Source: F23-D06 sp947165685
Lineage (GTDB): Bacteria > Bacteroidota > Bacteroidia > Bacteroidales > WCHB1-69
Length of the DNA: 64,000 bases
Assembly (NCBI GenBank): GCA_947165685.1
Contig: CAMVBK010000013.1
Coordinates: 1-64,000, forward strand
Direction of reading: 5' to 3'
This document shows, piece by piece, positions 26,611 through 37,822 of the stretch. Each line of letters opens with the position of its first letter. Positions within the stretch are counted from its first letter, which is position 1. Position numbers and translations under genes: made by a program. The notes under the pieces are model-generated. The model did no database searches. It worked only from the letters and a program-made list of their open reading frames with translations, and was not told the origin of the DNA.

Positions 26611-28401
26611 ATGAAAAAGAGAATCAAATTCTGTCTGGTGTACCGCGACATGTGGCAATCATCCGGCAAGTACCAGCCCCGAGTGGACCAGCTCACCGAA
26701 ATCGCCCCCGTGATCGTGCGGATGGGCTGCTTCGACCGTGTGGAGACCAACGGCGGTGCTTTCGAGCAGGTGAACCTGCTGTACGGCGAGAACCCCAACC
26801 ATGCCGTGCGCGAATGGACGAAACCGCTTCGCGCTGCCGGCATCCAGTGCCAGATGCTGGAACGCGCCCTCAACGGGCTGCGCATGTACCCTGTGCCCGC
26901 CGACGTGCGCCGACTCATGTTCAAGGTGAAAAAAGCGCAGGGCGTGGATGTCGTGCGCTCCTTCTGCGGCCTCAACGACCACCGGAACCTCGAACTCTCC
27001 ATCAAATACGCCAACGAGTTCGGCCTCATCTCGCAGGCCGCCCTCAGCATCTCGCACTCCCCCGTGCACACGCTGGAACACTACCTTTCCGTGGTTGACA
27101 AATACGTGGAGTACGGTGCCCAGGAAATCGGCCTCAAGGACATGGCCGGCATCGGCCGCCCCGCCGAACTGGGCAAGCTGGTGAAGGCCATCAAGGAAAA
27201 ATACCCGCACCTGGTGATTCAATACCACGGACACACCGGCCCCGGCCTCTCCATGGCTTCCGTGCTCGAAGTGTGCCGCAACGGCGCCGATATCATCGAC
27301 GTGGCCATGGAACCCCTCTCCTGGGGCATGGTCCATCCCGATGTCATCGCCGTGCAGGCCATGCTCCGCGACGACGGCTTCGAGGTCGCCGACATCAACA
27401 TGAACGCCTACATGGAAGCCCGCTCCCTGACCCAGAAGTTCATGGACGACTTCCTCGGCTACTTCATCGAACCGAAAAACAAGATTTCCACCTCCCTGCT
27501 ACTCGGATGCGGACTGCCTGGCGGCATGATGGGCTCCATGATGGCCGACCTCAAAGGCATCCACCACTACCTGAACACCACCTTGAAAAACAAGGGAGAG
27601 AAAGAACTCACCGAAGACGAACTGCTCGTCAAGCTGTTCGACGAAGTGGCCGCCGTGTGGCCGATGGTGGGCACCCCCGGACTGGTCACCCCGTTCAGCC
27701 AGTACGTCAAGAACATCGCCCTGATGAACGTCCGCGCCGAAATCGAGGGCAAACCGCGCTTCACCTACATGGAACAGAACCAGTGGGACATGATTCTCGG
27801 CAAATGCGGCCGCCTGCCCGGCCCGCTCGCGCCCGAAATCGTGGAGATGGCCAAGGCGAAAGGCTTCTCCTTCTTCGACGGCGTGCCGCAAGACAACTAC
27901 CCCGACGAACTGCCCAAATACCGTAAAATGATGGAAGAGAAAGGCTGGGATGTGGGACAAGACGAAGAAGAACTCTTCGAACTGGCCATGCACGAACGCC
28001 AGTATATCGATTATAAGGAAGGCCGCGCCAAACAAAACTTCCTGCGCGACCTCGCCATTGCAAAAGACAAGGCAAAGGCCAAGGCCGGCATCACGATTCC
28101 TTCCAACCCGGTGGACATCCAGAAAGAAGCCATCGAATGGATGATGCAGAAACATCCGGATGCCAAGCAGATTGTCGCTCCCGTGAGCGGACAGCTGTTC
28201 TGGGAAATCGCCGTCGGTGACGAGAAGTCAATGGCCAAGCCGGTCGGAACACCCTACAAGAAAGGCGATACGGTCTGCTTCGTGAGCGCCTACTACGGCA
28301 TGGAACCCGTCACCAGCCTCTTCGACGGAGAACTGTTGGAAGTAGTGGTCCAGCAAGGCCAAAAGGTCAACAAGGGCGACATCATCGCGTTTTTGAAATA
28401 G
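26611..28401 (+). CDS. Oxaloacetate decarboxylase alpha/pyruvate carboxylase B-type carboxyltransferase with altered biotinyl domain
   Basis: 596 aa. An HMGL-like TIM barrel occupies the first half, with the metal site YHGHTGPG. A PYC/OADA conserved carboxylase domain follows (about 300-470). The C-terminal 75 residues look like a biotinyl/lipoyl domain ending KVNKGDIIAFLK. The acceptor loop reads VSAYYGMEPV where active domains have EAMKM, so no Lys is present in the position that would carry biotin. The reaction would normally move CO2 between a carboxybiotin and pyruvate/oxaloacetate. This protein might use a biotin carrier encoded elsewhere, or have another role. No other decarboxylase subunits are adjacent. 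Confidence 0.82.
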   Translation: MKKRIKFCLVYRDMWQSSGKYQPRVDQLTEIAPVIVRMGCFDRVETNGGAFEQVNLLYGENPNHAVREWTKPLRAAGIQCQMLERALNGLRMYPVPADVRRLMFKVKKAQGVDVVRSFCGLNDHRNLELSIKYANEFGLISQAALSISHSPVHTLEHYLSVVDKYVEYGAQEIGLKDMAGIGRPAELGKLVKAIKEKYPHLVIQYHGHTGPGLSMASVLEVCRNGADIIDVAMEPLSWGMVHPDVIAVQAMLRDDGFEVADINMNAYMEARSLTQKFMDDFLGYFIEPKNKISTSLLLGCGLPGGMMGSMMADLKGIHHYLNTTLKNKGEKELTEDELLVKLFDEVAAVWPMVGTPGLVTPFSQYVKNIALMNVRAEIEGKPRFTYMEQNQWDMILGKCGRLPGPLAPEIVEMAKAKGFSFFDGVPQDNYPDELPKYRKMMEEKGWDVGQDEEELFELAMHERQYIDYKEGRAKQNFLRDLAIAKDKAKAKAGITIPSNPVDIQKEAIEWMMQKHPDAKQIVAPVSGQLFWEIAVGDEKSMAKPVGTPYKKGDTVCFVSAYYGMEPVTSLFDGELLEVVVQQGQKVNKGDIIAFLK

Positions 28402-28406
28402 TGACT

Positions 28407-28468
28407 TGCGGAGGTTTTCACATGGAGACGTGCCATACGCGTCCCCACGTCAGAACCTCCGCAGTTTT
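28407..28468. terminator. Terminator shared by convergent genes
   Basis: TGCGGAGGTT (28407-28416) pairs with AACCTCCGCA (28454-28463) and is followed by five T. The right arm lies inside the last codons of the convergent gene 28450-29292, so the hairpin and its coding sequence overlap. Confidence 0.65.
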
Positions 28469-29292
28469 TCTTCGTCAAACGGGTCGAGGGAGAAGACGTT
28501 GTCGCTGTTCACTCGGATGACAAGCAGTCCCTCGTCGTGGGCGAGTTGGTCGGCGCCATCCTCGTAGTTGATGGCACAGACGGCGGCCAAGACATCTCTG
28601 TCGCAGTATTCCGGGAACAGGGGTCTGAACATTTCCATCTTGTGCAGAAACCTCTTCACTTTTTTCTTGGTGAAGTTCGCCTTGACCTCCACAGGGACCG
28701 TGAATCTGTCGTTGCCGAGCATGACATCGACCTCCATTTGACTGTTCGCCTCGGGGTGTTTCGGTTTTATGTTCTTTCCGAAATGCAGGAGTGGCAGACC
28801 GGCGGCCTTGAAAACTTCATCAACGGCAGAACTTGCCAAGCCCTCTACGATATGGCCCGTGACGCCGAGGAATTCCGTCGAAATCCGGGTGATGGCGGCG
28901 TTTGTTTTCGCATTTATCTCGTCAAACTTCTTGCTAGATTCCTCCAAACCCTCTTTGAACTCCTTACGGGATTGAGCCACATCCTCATCGAATTTCCTGC
29001 GAGATTCCGCCAGTTCTGCCTTTAATTCCCTGCGAGATTGAGCCAACTCCTCGTCGAACTTCCTGCTGGATTCCTTCATGGCCTGGCGCCATTCGCGCAT
29101 CCAACGGTCGTGTTCCTTGCTGGAGAGTTCAAGCCTTCTATCGAATTCGCTGATATTACGCTTCTGCTCTGCATTTTCCATTTGCATCTTATTTAGTGCC
29201 ACCTCATGTCTGCCGATCCTTTCGGTATTCCTCTGGACCCTCTCTATCAGTTGCGGCAGCGTGGGTTCCTCTAACATAACTTCTCTATCCAT
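28450..29292 (-). CDS. DUF3782-like coiled-coil protein with PD-(D/E)XK-like core
   Basis: 280 aa. Residues about 10-150 are a charged coiled coil containing repeated SRRKFDE/SRKEFKE heptad-like units, encoded by imperfect DNA repeats. The C-terminal half carries EVDVMLGNDRFTVPVEVKAN, the D...ExK core of a nuclease-like fold. The combination matches the DUF3782 family, whose function is unknown. Start ATG 29292 sits about 40 bases after a minus-strand -7 box. Single gene. Confidence 0.75.
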   Translation of the reverse strand: MDREVMLEEPTLPQLIERVQRNTERIGRHEVALNKMQMENAEQKRNISEFDRRLELSSKEHDRWMREWRQAMKESSRKFDEELAQSRRELKAELAESRRKFDEDVAQSRKEFKEGLEESSKKFDEINAKTNAAITRISTEFLGVTGHIVEGLASSAVDEVFKAAGLPLLHFGKNIKPKHPEANSQMEVDVMLGNDRFTVPVEVKANFTKKKVKRFLHKMEMFRPLFPEYCDRDVLAAVCAINYEDGADQLAHDEGLLVIRVNSDNVFSLDPFDEEKLRRF

Positions 29293-29331
29293 ATTTTAAT
29301 CAAATTAAAATTTGTAATATCATTCACGCCG

Positions 29332-29339
29332 CAAAGATA
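29332..29339 (-). promoter_or_regulatory. Bacteroidota -7 box (DUF3782 gene)
   Basis: CAAAGATA on the plus strand is TATCTTTG on the minus strand, followed there by CGGCG. The rest of 29293-29424 is AT-rich and empty. Confidence 0.65.
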
Positions 29340-29424
29340 GACTTTTTTCAATATACCAAGACAGGATATTAATTTTTTTTGAAATATAATTTTTTATGCA
29401 ATTAACTGTATCTTTTTGACCATA

Positions 29425-29652
29425 TCATTGCAAAAAACTGCCAGACAAGGGAGTTGCCGTGAAAACACGACCTCTGTTTTTTGCACGGCTTCGCAGACAG
29501 ACTGGCCGAAAATGGCAGCTCAATGGCGGGAATTGGCGTTTCAGTCGGGAGACCGCGGTGCCGCACACGTCCAAATACGACTCCTTGAACCTGTAGCTAG
29601 GAGCCTCCTTGCCCGTCGCGGGGTTGTGCCGCCATTGTACGTTCGCATACAT
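29425..29652 (-). pseudogene. Transposase N-terminal remnant (IS1634-like)
   Basis: The minus-strand frame starts with MYANVQWRHNPATGKEAPSY followed by RFKESYLDVCG, which resembles the N-terminus of IS1634/IS4-group transposases. The similarity ends after about 45 codons; the rest reads as unrelated sequence. No terminal repeats are visible. It marks the downstream edge of the AT-rich surface-protein locus. Confidence 0.45.
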
Positions 29653-29681
29653 GGCGGCAGAAACACAAGGTGAACGTTGGG

Positions 29682-32486
29682 TTAGCGTTTAATAAACTTC
29701 CGGATGGCGCTATTGTTGTCGCTGCTGACGCGCACGAAGTACACACCGGAGACCAAATTGCTGAGATCGAGACGGGCATGGTTGTCAGTTAGTACCACAG
29801 TCTGAATTAGCTGGCCGAAAGCATTGAAAACCACTGCTTCTTTCACTTCAACATTGCCATTGATGCTCAATTCGATATAGTTGCCAGCAGGATTTGGCCT
29901 CAGACAAATACTTTGAGCCAAAAGGTGATGGTCAACACCTACACTGTCGGTATCAACACTGTCAATACCACCACTTGGGGTGGTGAAGCTGACAGGACTT
30001 GTCCAGTCACTGATCATATCAATGCAGTTTGCCTGCACACGCACCTGATATTCGGTTTCTGCTGTCAAGTCTGGAATTTGGTAGTGGGTAGTTGTTAAAG
30101 GAATGCTTTCGCCCCAAGAAGAGGCGGCTGCTTCCTTATACTGTAAATTCCATTCGGTCTCAACGTAACCAGCTGTCCAACTAATATCCGCACTGTTCCA
30201 GCCAACAGAATCAACAGTAACGTATAAAGGCATTTCGCAAACAGGAGATATAAAACCGTCACAATTCGTGATGAAATTCAACAAAGTATCGGAAGTTATT
30301 GTGGACATGTCATCCTTGGAAAATAGAGTGTCTCCCGTGGGTGCCAATATTGTTAGCATGATCTCGTCATCATAACTTCCAGAATTCCAAATCATTGTCG
30401 TATTGATCATGTCGCATAGCATTACACCGACAGTATCAATTATGGTGGAATATACACCTGTCGCATGCGTAGTGTTTTTCACAGTGGCTATGGGCAATCC
30501 GTTTTGTTGTATGCTGACGTATGCACCATTCCAGCCGTCACCATGACTGTCAACACACACGAAAGAATATTCGCATTGATGGGCAGGTGTGCAATTGCGT
30601 GTGGTGAAAGACGCATGATCCGGACACCAGTCACTCATATTTCCTTCGCCGCAGTCGGAACGCACGTAAACATCATATCCAGTGCCTGCATAGAGACCCG
30701 TCAGCGTATATGGATTCTGTGTAATTTGTATGGCGGTGCCCGTACCCGGGGTATAGCCGGAAGGACCGTATTCAATGATCCATTCAGTGGCCGAACCTCT
30801 TTCTGTCCAAGCAACTACAGCAGAGTCTTTGTAAATATCCGTGACAACAATATGATTTGGATACCGACAATTTGGAATCAGCGTCACATCAACATCATCA
30901 AGATAAACTTCTCCAGAAGTGTTGTTGAAGTTTTTAAATGCAATGTATTTGCCTGTTCCCTGATAGGTGTTCAAGTCAACCGCCTGGTGTTGAAAGGTAT
31001 TCGTAGCTGTACAAAAGACAGTGTCAACCGGAACGAAACCATCAAAACCATCAGCCTCCGTCATCACACCTACAATCATTCCATTGACAAGTTTTTCAAC
31101 TCTCAGAAAGAAAGAGACTTCCAAAAGACTTACATCGATTTCTGCTTCAGGCATAACCACCATGTTATAGTTGGTAGCGTTAGAATAGAACCTCAGTGAA
31201 CGACCATCGGCTCCACCGTGATTAGGGAGGCTAACAAAGGGATAAAAAGTGCTGAAGCAATCATATTTAGTCCAACAGTCTGGAATCCACGTGCTTATGG
31301 AGCCCGTGGTGTTACATGAGTTGAAATCTTCGGAAAATGGAATGGAGATTTTAGCGCATTCGGTAGTGAAATCGGTCATAGCCCATTCGCTTACTTGACC
31401 GGGAGCGCATACGGCACGCATTCTTGCTTTATAGCGGGTATGCGAATCCAGTTGATAGAGGGTGACCATACCCCCTGTTGGATTGATGATGGATGTCCAT
31501 AATGAATCGCTAAAGAGGGCATATTCCATTTCCCACGCATTTTCGTCATAACCAGGAACCCAAATCACGTCAGCAGAAGTGTCACTGACATGGTCAACAT
31601 AGATGTTCGGCTCGATGCAGGTTACCGTATTGTCGCAAAAGCCACCAAAGATGACATTGTTACGAACATTTGCTGGCGTACCAGACGATGATGGAATCGT
31701 GTTGATATCGTAAGGTGTGTTTCGATTGTAAACATAACGTGTACAATTTGAGTGAGCAGTGTGAACGGAACAACGGGTGTTGTCCCAAAGAGCGGTGTAA
31801 TCATTGGTAATATCAACAAAGATTAACACAAGATTATCAGTGCCATTATAGGCGAATGGAGCGAAGAAATGAAAGGTGTTCCATCCATTTTCCAAGTCTT
31901 GGTCAGCATCAAATACCAATTGAGCATCATTGGCAGGCAACCAGGTGGATACTGTGGTCGCTGTAGTGTGCATCAGATAAATTTTATAACGTCTGGATTG
32001 TGTCACATTGGACATCTCAAAGGATAAGGAATAGATGTTGCCTGCACTCCCTATTTCCGCCGCTGTGAATATTTGCTGTGAATATCCATATTGATAGAAG
32101 TCGTATGTGGGAAGATATTCATTCATAGAAGTGCCGTTGCCCACGGCATTTTCACCACCCGCCAAGCAGTCTGTAGTAAAAGATATTGTACTCCATTCGC
32201 TCATGGTATTGTCATTGTAATTGGCTTGGAGACGTACCACATAATAGGTGAGCGGCTCAAGTGGGCTGAGCATATAGGACGTGCCTGTAATATTTGATAT
32301 AAAAACGCCATCGGCTTGGCCCACTTCAGCGTATTCCAAAGAATAGGAACTGACAGTGCCGGTAGAGTCGTTGTCCCATGACACCAAAGCGGAAGCGCCG
32401 GCAATCTGGGTGACCTGCAGATTTTGTGCGATTGCACCATAAGCCGTGAATAATGCTGCCAGTAGAAAAAGAGAAATGTTTTTCAT
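29682..32486 (-). CDS. T9SS-exported fibronectin-III/cleaved-adhesin surface protein
   Basis: 934 aa with a signal peptide (MKNISLFLLAALFTAYGAIA). At least four fibronectin type III units are visible, each with a LxYxxV/TxYxVRVxA ending (for example LTAETEYQVRVQANC). A cleaved-adhesin-like beta-jellyroll (about 390-540, with GEVYLDDVDVTLIPN) lies in the middle. The C-terminal 75 residues form a type A T9SS sorting domain: LRPNPAGNYIELSI, then GVYFVRVSSDN and a basic end. It starts 21 bases after the stop of the giant FISUMP gene on the same strand, so both are likely transcribed together. Its composition is more AT-rich than the flanking housekeeping genes. Confidence 0.85.
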   Translation of the reverse strand: MKNISLFLLAALFTAYGAIAQNLQVTQIAGASALVSWDNDSTGTVSSYSLEYAEVGQADGVFISNITGTSYMLSPLEPLTYYVVRLQANYNDNTMSEWSTISFTTDCLAGGENAVGNGTSMNEYLPTYDFYQYGYSQQIFTAAEIGSAGNIYSLSFEMSNVTQSRRYKIYLMHTTATTVSTWLPANDAQLVFDADQDLENGWNTFHFFAPFAYNGTDNLVLIFVDITNDYTALWDNTRCSVHTAHSNCTRYVYNRNTPYDINTIPSSSGTPANVRNNVIFGGFCDNTVTCIEPNIYVDHVSDTSADVIWVPGYDENAWEMEYALFSDSLWTSIINPTGGMVTLYQLDSHTRYKARMRAVCAPGQVSEWAMTDFTTECAKISIPFSEDFNSCNTTGSISTWIPDCWTKYDCFSTFYPFVSLPNHGGADGRSLRFYSNATNYNMVVMPEAEIDVSLLEVSFFLRVEKLVNGMIVGVMTEADGFDGFVPVDTVFCTATNTFQHQAVDLNTYQGTGKYIAFKNFNNTSGEVYLDDVDVTLIPNCRYPNHIVVTDIYKDSAVVAWTERGSATEWIIEYGPSGYTPGTGTAIQITQNPYTLTGLYAGTGYDVYVRSDCGEGNMSDWCPDHASFTTRNCTPAHQCEYSFVCVDSHGDGWNGAYVSIQQNGLPIATVKNTTHATGVYSTIIDTVGVMLCDMINTTMIWNSGSYDDEIMLTILAPTGDTLFSKDDMSTITSDTLLNFITNCDGFISPVCEMPLYVTVDSVGWNSADISWTAGYVETEWNLQYKEAAASSWGESIPLTTTHYQIPDLTAETEYQVRVQANCIDMISDWTSPVSFTTPSGGIDSVDTDSVGVDHHLLAQSICLRPNPAGNYIELSINGNVEVKEAVVFNAFGQLIQTVVLTDNHARLDLSNLVSGVYFVRVSSDNNSAIRKFIKR

Positions 32487-32507
32487 ACGATAACGTTTTG
32501 TTGATGA

Positions 32508-35500
32508 TTATTCATTGCGAAGACAACGGACGGAATGACCTCTTACTTTTTCGAAGTCTTGTCTGCGCACCGTGGCGACATACCAGGCAATATCTCGGTC
32601 GTATGCGCGGCTGTTATTATATTGGGTGGCAGTCCAAAAATTAGTGAAGGTGAGGAAACCAAAATAGCCCAAACTAGTAATATCCCCTGCGGGAAGTGCG
32701 GAAAAATTAGTGGCGTTGTTATTACTTGGCATATTGCCAACCGCGCAAGTAGTGGTGTCATAACTCCAGCTCAAGGCATTATCCGCCAATGCCTTGCCTA
32801 TATAGTTTGAATCACCATTGCAAAGATACTGGCTTTGGCTGCTTACATAATCCGTCAGTTGTGTCCATTCCGCATCGCTTGGCACATGCCATCCATTGGG
32901 GCAGATGCCTTGCACACCACTCGGATTGCTATTGCTGGAGGCTGAGCCACCCATCACGGCCTGCCAGTTATAGAGATAGCCGTATGTGGACACATTGCTT
33001 GCACTACCATTTGGATAACATCGATATGCATAGTTTTCAGTATAATTGGCTAAGGGTATATTCGTGCCGTTGGCGTAACGTGTGGTGCGCAGGTTCTCAC
33101 GCATCCAACACTGGCTGCCAAGCTGCACCGTGTTGTATATGTTCCCATCAATGTCGGTGAGGGTAGCTGCATTGGGACATGGATATCCATCAGTGGTGGT
33201 AAATTCTATCTCATTGCCATACGCTGTACCTGCACTGTTCGTCGCGTATGCCCGCACATAGTAATGGACAATAGGCTGTAAACCCGTAATAAGGCTGGTG
33301 AAACTGCCCAATCCGCTGCTGTCAACAGTATGGCTGTCATTAACAGTAGGATTAGGAGAGGTACTCCAGCATACACCGCGAGCCGTTACTGCTGCAATGC
33401 CTTCGTAATTCACGTTGCCGTCGCAAGTGACTGATGTGAAGGAAACTCTATTCACTCCGTTGGTTGTGATTGTCGGCGTGGCGGCCGGTGTGGTGAATTG
33501 ACGTTGTGTACCATATACAGTGCCTGCATTATTGGTAGCGTATGCCCGAACATAATAATGCGTGCCAGGTTGCAAGCCTGTGATATGGCTGGTGAAACTG
33601 CCTACATCGTTGCCATCAATTGTAAGACTGTCTGTAATGGTGGGATTCGTGGAAGTGCTCCAACATACGCCTTTGGCTGTCACTCCGGAGATTCCATCTG
33701 AAGATACAGTTCCTCCGCAGTCTGCTGCAATACAGGTAATATTGCTTACTGCAGAAGTGCTTACCGTTGGTGTTTTGACGGTAGTAATAAGGCTTCGCTG
33801 AATACCATACGCTGTCCCCGAGTTATTGGTGGCGTAGGCCCGTATATAATAACGGGTGTTGGGCTGCAAACCTGTGATATAGCTGGTGTAATTGCCAAAA
33901 CCGCTACTGTCAACCGTCAAGTTATTATTTATCGTGGGATTTGTCGAGGTACTCCAGCATACGCCTCGAGCGGTCACCGGATAAGCGGCTTCATTGGTCA
34001 CATCTCCGCCGCAGACAGCAGAAGAGTCTGTTATGCTACTGATAATGTTTGTGCTTACTATGGGTGTTCCTACTGGAGTTGAAAAGCTTCGTTGTGTGCC
34101 ATAAACCGTACCATTACCGTTCGTGGCTTAGGCCCGCACATAGTAATGGGTGTTGGGCAGCAAACCCGTGATATAGCTGGTGAAATCACCCAAACCGCTG
34201 CCGTCAACGGTCAGACTGTCGTTTATCGTGGGATTCGTTGAGGTACTCCAGCATACGCCTTTGGCCGTCACAGTTGTCATGCCCTCGCTGGTTACATTTC
34301 CGCCGCAAGTAGCCGTGGTGTATGAGATGTCGCTGACGGTGTTGGTGCTCACTTCAGGCATGGGCTCCAAAGTGTTGAAGAACCGTTGTGTGCCATAAAC
34401 CGTACCGGCACTGTTGGTGGCGTAGGCACGAATATAGTAGCGGGTGTCAGGTTGCAAACCCGTAATGGAGCTGGAGAAGCTGCCCAAACCGCCGCCGTCA
34501 ACGGTATGGCTGTCATTGGTTGTGGGGTTAGGGGAAATGCTCCAGCATACCCCTCGGGCGGCAACCCCGTCAAGACCTTCGTAAGTCACTTCCCCGCCAC
34601 AAGCGGCAGAGGTGAAAGTGATATCGCTTAAGGCAGCCGTGGTCACCGTTGGCAGGGCACTCGGGGTGAAGAAACTCTTTTGTTCCCCATATACGGTGTC
34701 TGTGCCATAATAGATGGCGTATGCCCTCACGTGATAGGTGGTGTTGGGTTGCAAACCTGAAATACTACTGGCGAAACTGCCAATGCCGCTGCCATCAACG
34801 GTATGGCTGTTTGCCAGGGTGGGATCAGCCGAAGTGCTCCAGCAAACGCCATAGGCCTCAACGGCGAAAGGATTGCCTGCCGCTACATTTCCTCCGCAAG
34901 TGGCGGAAGCACACGTGATGTCACTTACAGATGTGGTGTTCACCGCTATAAATGACACAGGAGTAGTGAAACTGCGTTGCTCGCCGTATGCAATACCGGC
35001 AACGTTGATGGCGTATGCCCGCACATAATAAGTGGTGACGGCATCCAAATTATCCATACTACAGGTGAATGTATTCAACCCGCTGTTATCCGAAATATGA
35101 CTGTCAATAATCGTGGGATCGGGAGAAGTACTCCAGCAAATACCGCGTCCTGTTATGGGAGAACCTCCCGTGGAATTGATCCGACCACCACAAATTGCTG
35201 AATATTCGGTGACATCCGAAACAGGAAGAGTGGATATACTTGGCAAAAACACGGGATCTCCCTCATTGCGAATACAACGGACTGACATACCATTACTTTT
35301 GTTGCCAAAATTGTTCCTTTCCACAAAACTGTTGCCGTAATTCAAACTGTAATAATAGGCAAAGTCGTCATTGTAGGCCGTGGACGACCAGAAATTGGCA
35401 CTTTCGCCATAACCATCGGAGATACCGTATGCGTAGCCCGCAGGGAAAGCGGAAAAGGAGGTGGTGTTATTGGAAGAGACTTCGTGACCAACAGCACAAA

Positions 35501-37604
35501 TGTTACCGGAAACGCTCCAACCCGTATCGAGCGCCATGGACTTGGCAATACTGCTTGTGTTATCGCCACATATATACTCACTCCTGAAACTAAGATATTC
35601 TAACAATTGCGCCCATTCGGCATCACTGGGCAAATGCCAGCCGTAAGGACAAATGCCTTGAATGGGGCCTGTGGATGGGGTGCCGGAACTTGCACTTTTC
35701 ATCGCGGCTGCCCAATTATACAAATATCCTGCGAAGGAATCCCCTACGCTATCGCCTGGCAGATAAAAACAGGCCGTCGACACACTCGTCCCCTCTCCCA
35801 ATGGAATCATTTCACCATCCGTGTAACGAATTGCGCGCATATTCTCTTTCAACCAACACTGGCTGCCAATGGCAACGGCATGATATTCGTTTCCATCAAC
35901 ATCTGTCACGGTTGTGACATTCTGGCACGGATTGGTAAGATAGGGGTTTTCCTCAACAGAAACAGGATTGTTTCTACCACGAAAAGCAATTTCCCATTCG
36001 GTCATCCAGCCGTTATAAGCACCCCAACCATCGATGATTTCAATAGCCCATGTACCATTTATCGGACAACCAATAAGTTGGGAGAAGGGTTGGTCAGGGT
36101 GATATACTTGGGTCATGTTGATCGTATTGGTAGAGTCCACTTTACCATCTGTAACATTTATACTGTCATAAACATAACCTGACCCATTGGCGTATTGATA
36201 GCCGCTGGTCGTATTATCTGACCAACAGTAATTCCATGGAACTCCTATTTGATTCTGGCTGTTAGTAGGATCACATCCGGAGGAACTGGTATTAGCTTCA
36301 CCAAAAAATGCACCACTTACGAAGCCTGTCGTCAAGTGCCATCCCCAGGGAGTTGGAATCTGACTTGAACATAAGGAGGTTCCCTGCTCGTATTTGTTCA
36401 TTATCTTTGCCCTTTGCCCATTCGGACAAGTCAGTGCAATATAAAGGTCCCCGATATAGGAATGCTCCAGTTTGGCGCGAATAAATAAAATATCTTCAGC
36501 GTCCTGGAGGGTGGCTGTAGGTGTGAAACCTGAAACCTCTATGGAAGAACCATGAACACAACCATTATCGCAATCAACACCATCCGGGATAAAAACAGTC
36601 TCTGTATTTGTAAAGGAGATCGTAGGCGCACATAAAACACTTTCACCATACGCCGTGTCTGTTCCACTTATGGCATAGGCCCTGATGAAATAGCGGGTGT
36701 TTGCATCCATCTCTGTGAGAACAGCAGAAAACATACCTTCTGCCATGCCGCTTGAGATGTGATTGTCATGAAAAGAAGGATTCGGCTCGCTACCCCAACA
36801 AAAACCTGTTTGAACAGTCCCTAAATCGTATGTGTTCACGGTGCCAAAACAATGTAAAGTGGTTTTATCAGGAAACTTTACAGAATCCGTAGTAACTTCA
36901 ATGGGGTATCCTGCAAACGCAAGGGTAATCTCCTCACTGGTATATTGCATCTGTTGGACAGGCGCACTTTGCCGAATGTGGTCGTAAATTTGAGCGAATC
37001 CGGTATATCGCATTTCATCACCCAACTCAAAATCATGCGAAGAGGACCCTTTGATATTTACTTTGATCGTCTTTGGATTGTTGCTTGCGTAAGCGATTCT
37101 GTCAGCTCCACCGTGTCCGACGTTTACCATCTTCAAACTACGGATGCCACTTCGGGCCTGTATGGATAACACATAGGTTTGCGGGGTGGATAGCGTGATG
37201 TCAAAATAATTGTCCCCCGATGTGATTCTGCCCGTGTACTGGGCATGTCTTTTCCCATTAATGTCCAGAATCTGGATGATCACTTCTTCATTCCTGTCGG
37301 AAAAGATATTCACTCGCGTATGTCCTTCAAAAGGATTAGGCATCACCTTCATTTCGTTGGCTTGTTGGACATCCTCAATGCCCACACCAATATTCAACGT
37401 ATATGTAGTGTCTGGAAACAATAAGGTCTCCTGCCAATCACGACTTAGATTTTGTATGGTTATGCCATTCATTTTGACATAGGAACCCTGCTGGTCTTCC
37501 CCTGAAAACACTAACGTTACAGAATTCTGTGCATAACAGTGCAATATTAGTGTCAGAAGTGCGAAGAGACTTAATATTATTTTGGGGAATGAGTTCATCT
37601 TCAT
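32508..37604 (-). pseudogene. Giant FISUMP/P-domain repeat protein interrupted by one in-frame stop
   Basis: The frame spans 1699 codons including stops. The only internal stop is TAA at 34128-34130 (codon 1159), in the position where sister repeats have the Tyr codon of YVRAYATN. Reading continues in frame on both sides. Order: signal peptide (about 1-23, MKMNSFPKIILSLF...); T9SS-like module unusually near the N-terminus (VMPNPFEGHTRVNIF, about 85-160); one Ig/Fn3-like unit; kexin-type P-domain (about 330-510); FISUMP domain 1; seven consecutive units of about 93 residues sharing GVCWSTS; FISUMP domain 2 at the C-terminus. Start ATG 37604 follows a -7 box; an upstream in-frame start lies before the promoter. 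The stop could be true decay, a strain variant or a sequencing error. If real, it yields a 1158-aa protein lacking FISUMP 2. Confidence 0.8.
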
Positions 37605-37632
37605 ATCAGTTTTTTGTTTTCTTATTATGCTG

Positions 37633-37640
37633 CAAAGATA
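37633..37640 (-). promoter_or_regulatory. Bacteroidota -7 box (surface-protein operon)
   Basis: CAAAGATA on the plus strand (TATCTTTG on minus, followed by CAGC), 28 bases before ATG 37604. It would drive both surface-protein genes. Confidence 0.65.
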
Positions 37641-37822
37641 TAGGGGACCTCTATTATTACCATTTTGCGCCACACCTCCAGACCATGCGAGGTCCGTTGA
37701 ACATAATCTGAAAATATGACGCTGCAAATCTACATAATATTCTTTTAGTTCGGCTTGTTTTTGATTTTTTCTTCTTTTTAGGAGGGGGCAATATGTTTCT
37801 GATTATCAATTAGTTGGCTTAT

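Noticed and set aside
37605..37727. N-terminal extension of the giant surface protein
   Set aside because: The extension lies upstream of and across the -7 box; ATG 37604 is followed by a proper signal peptide.
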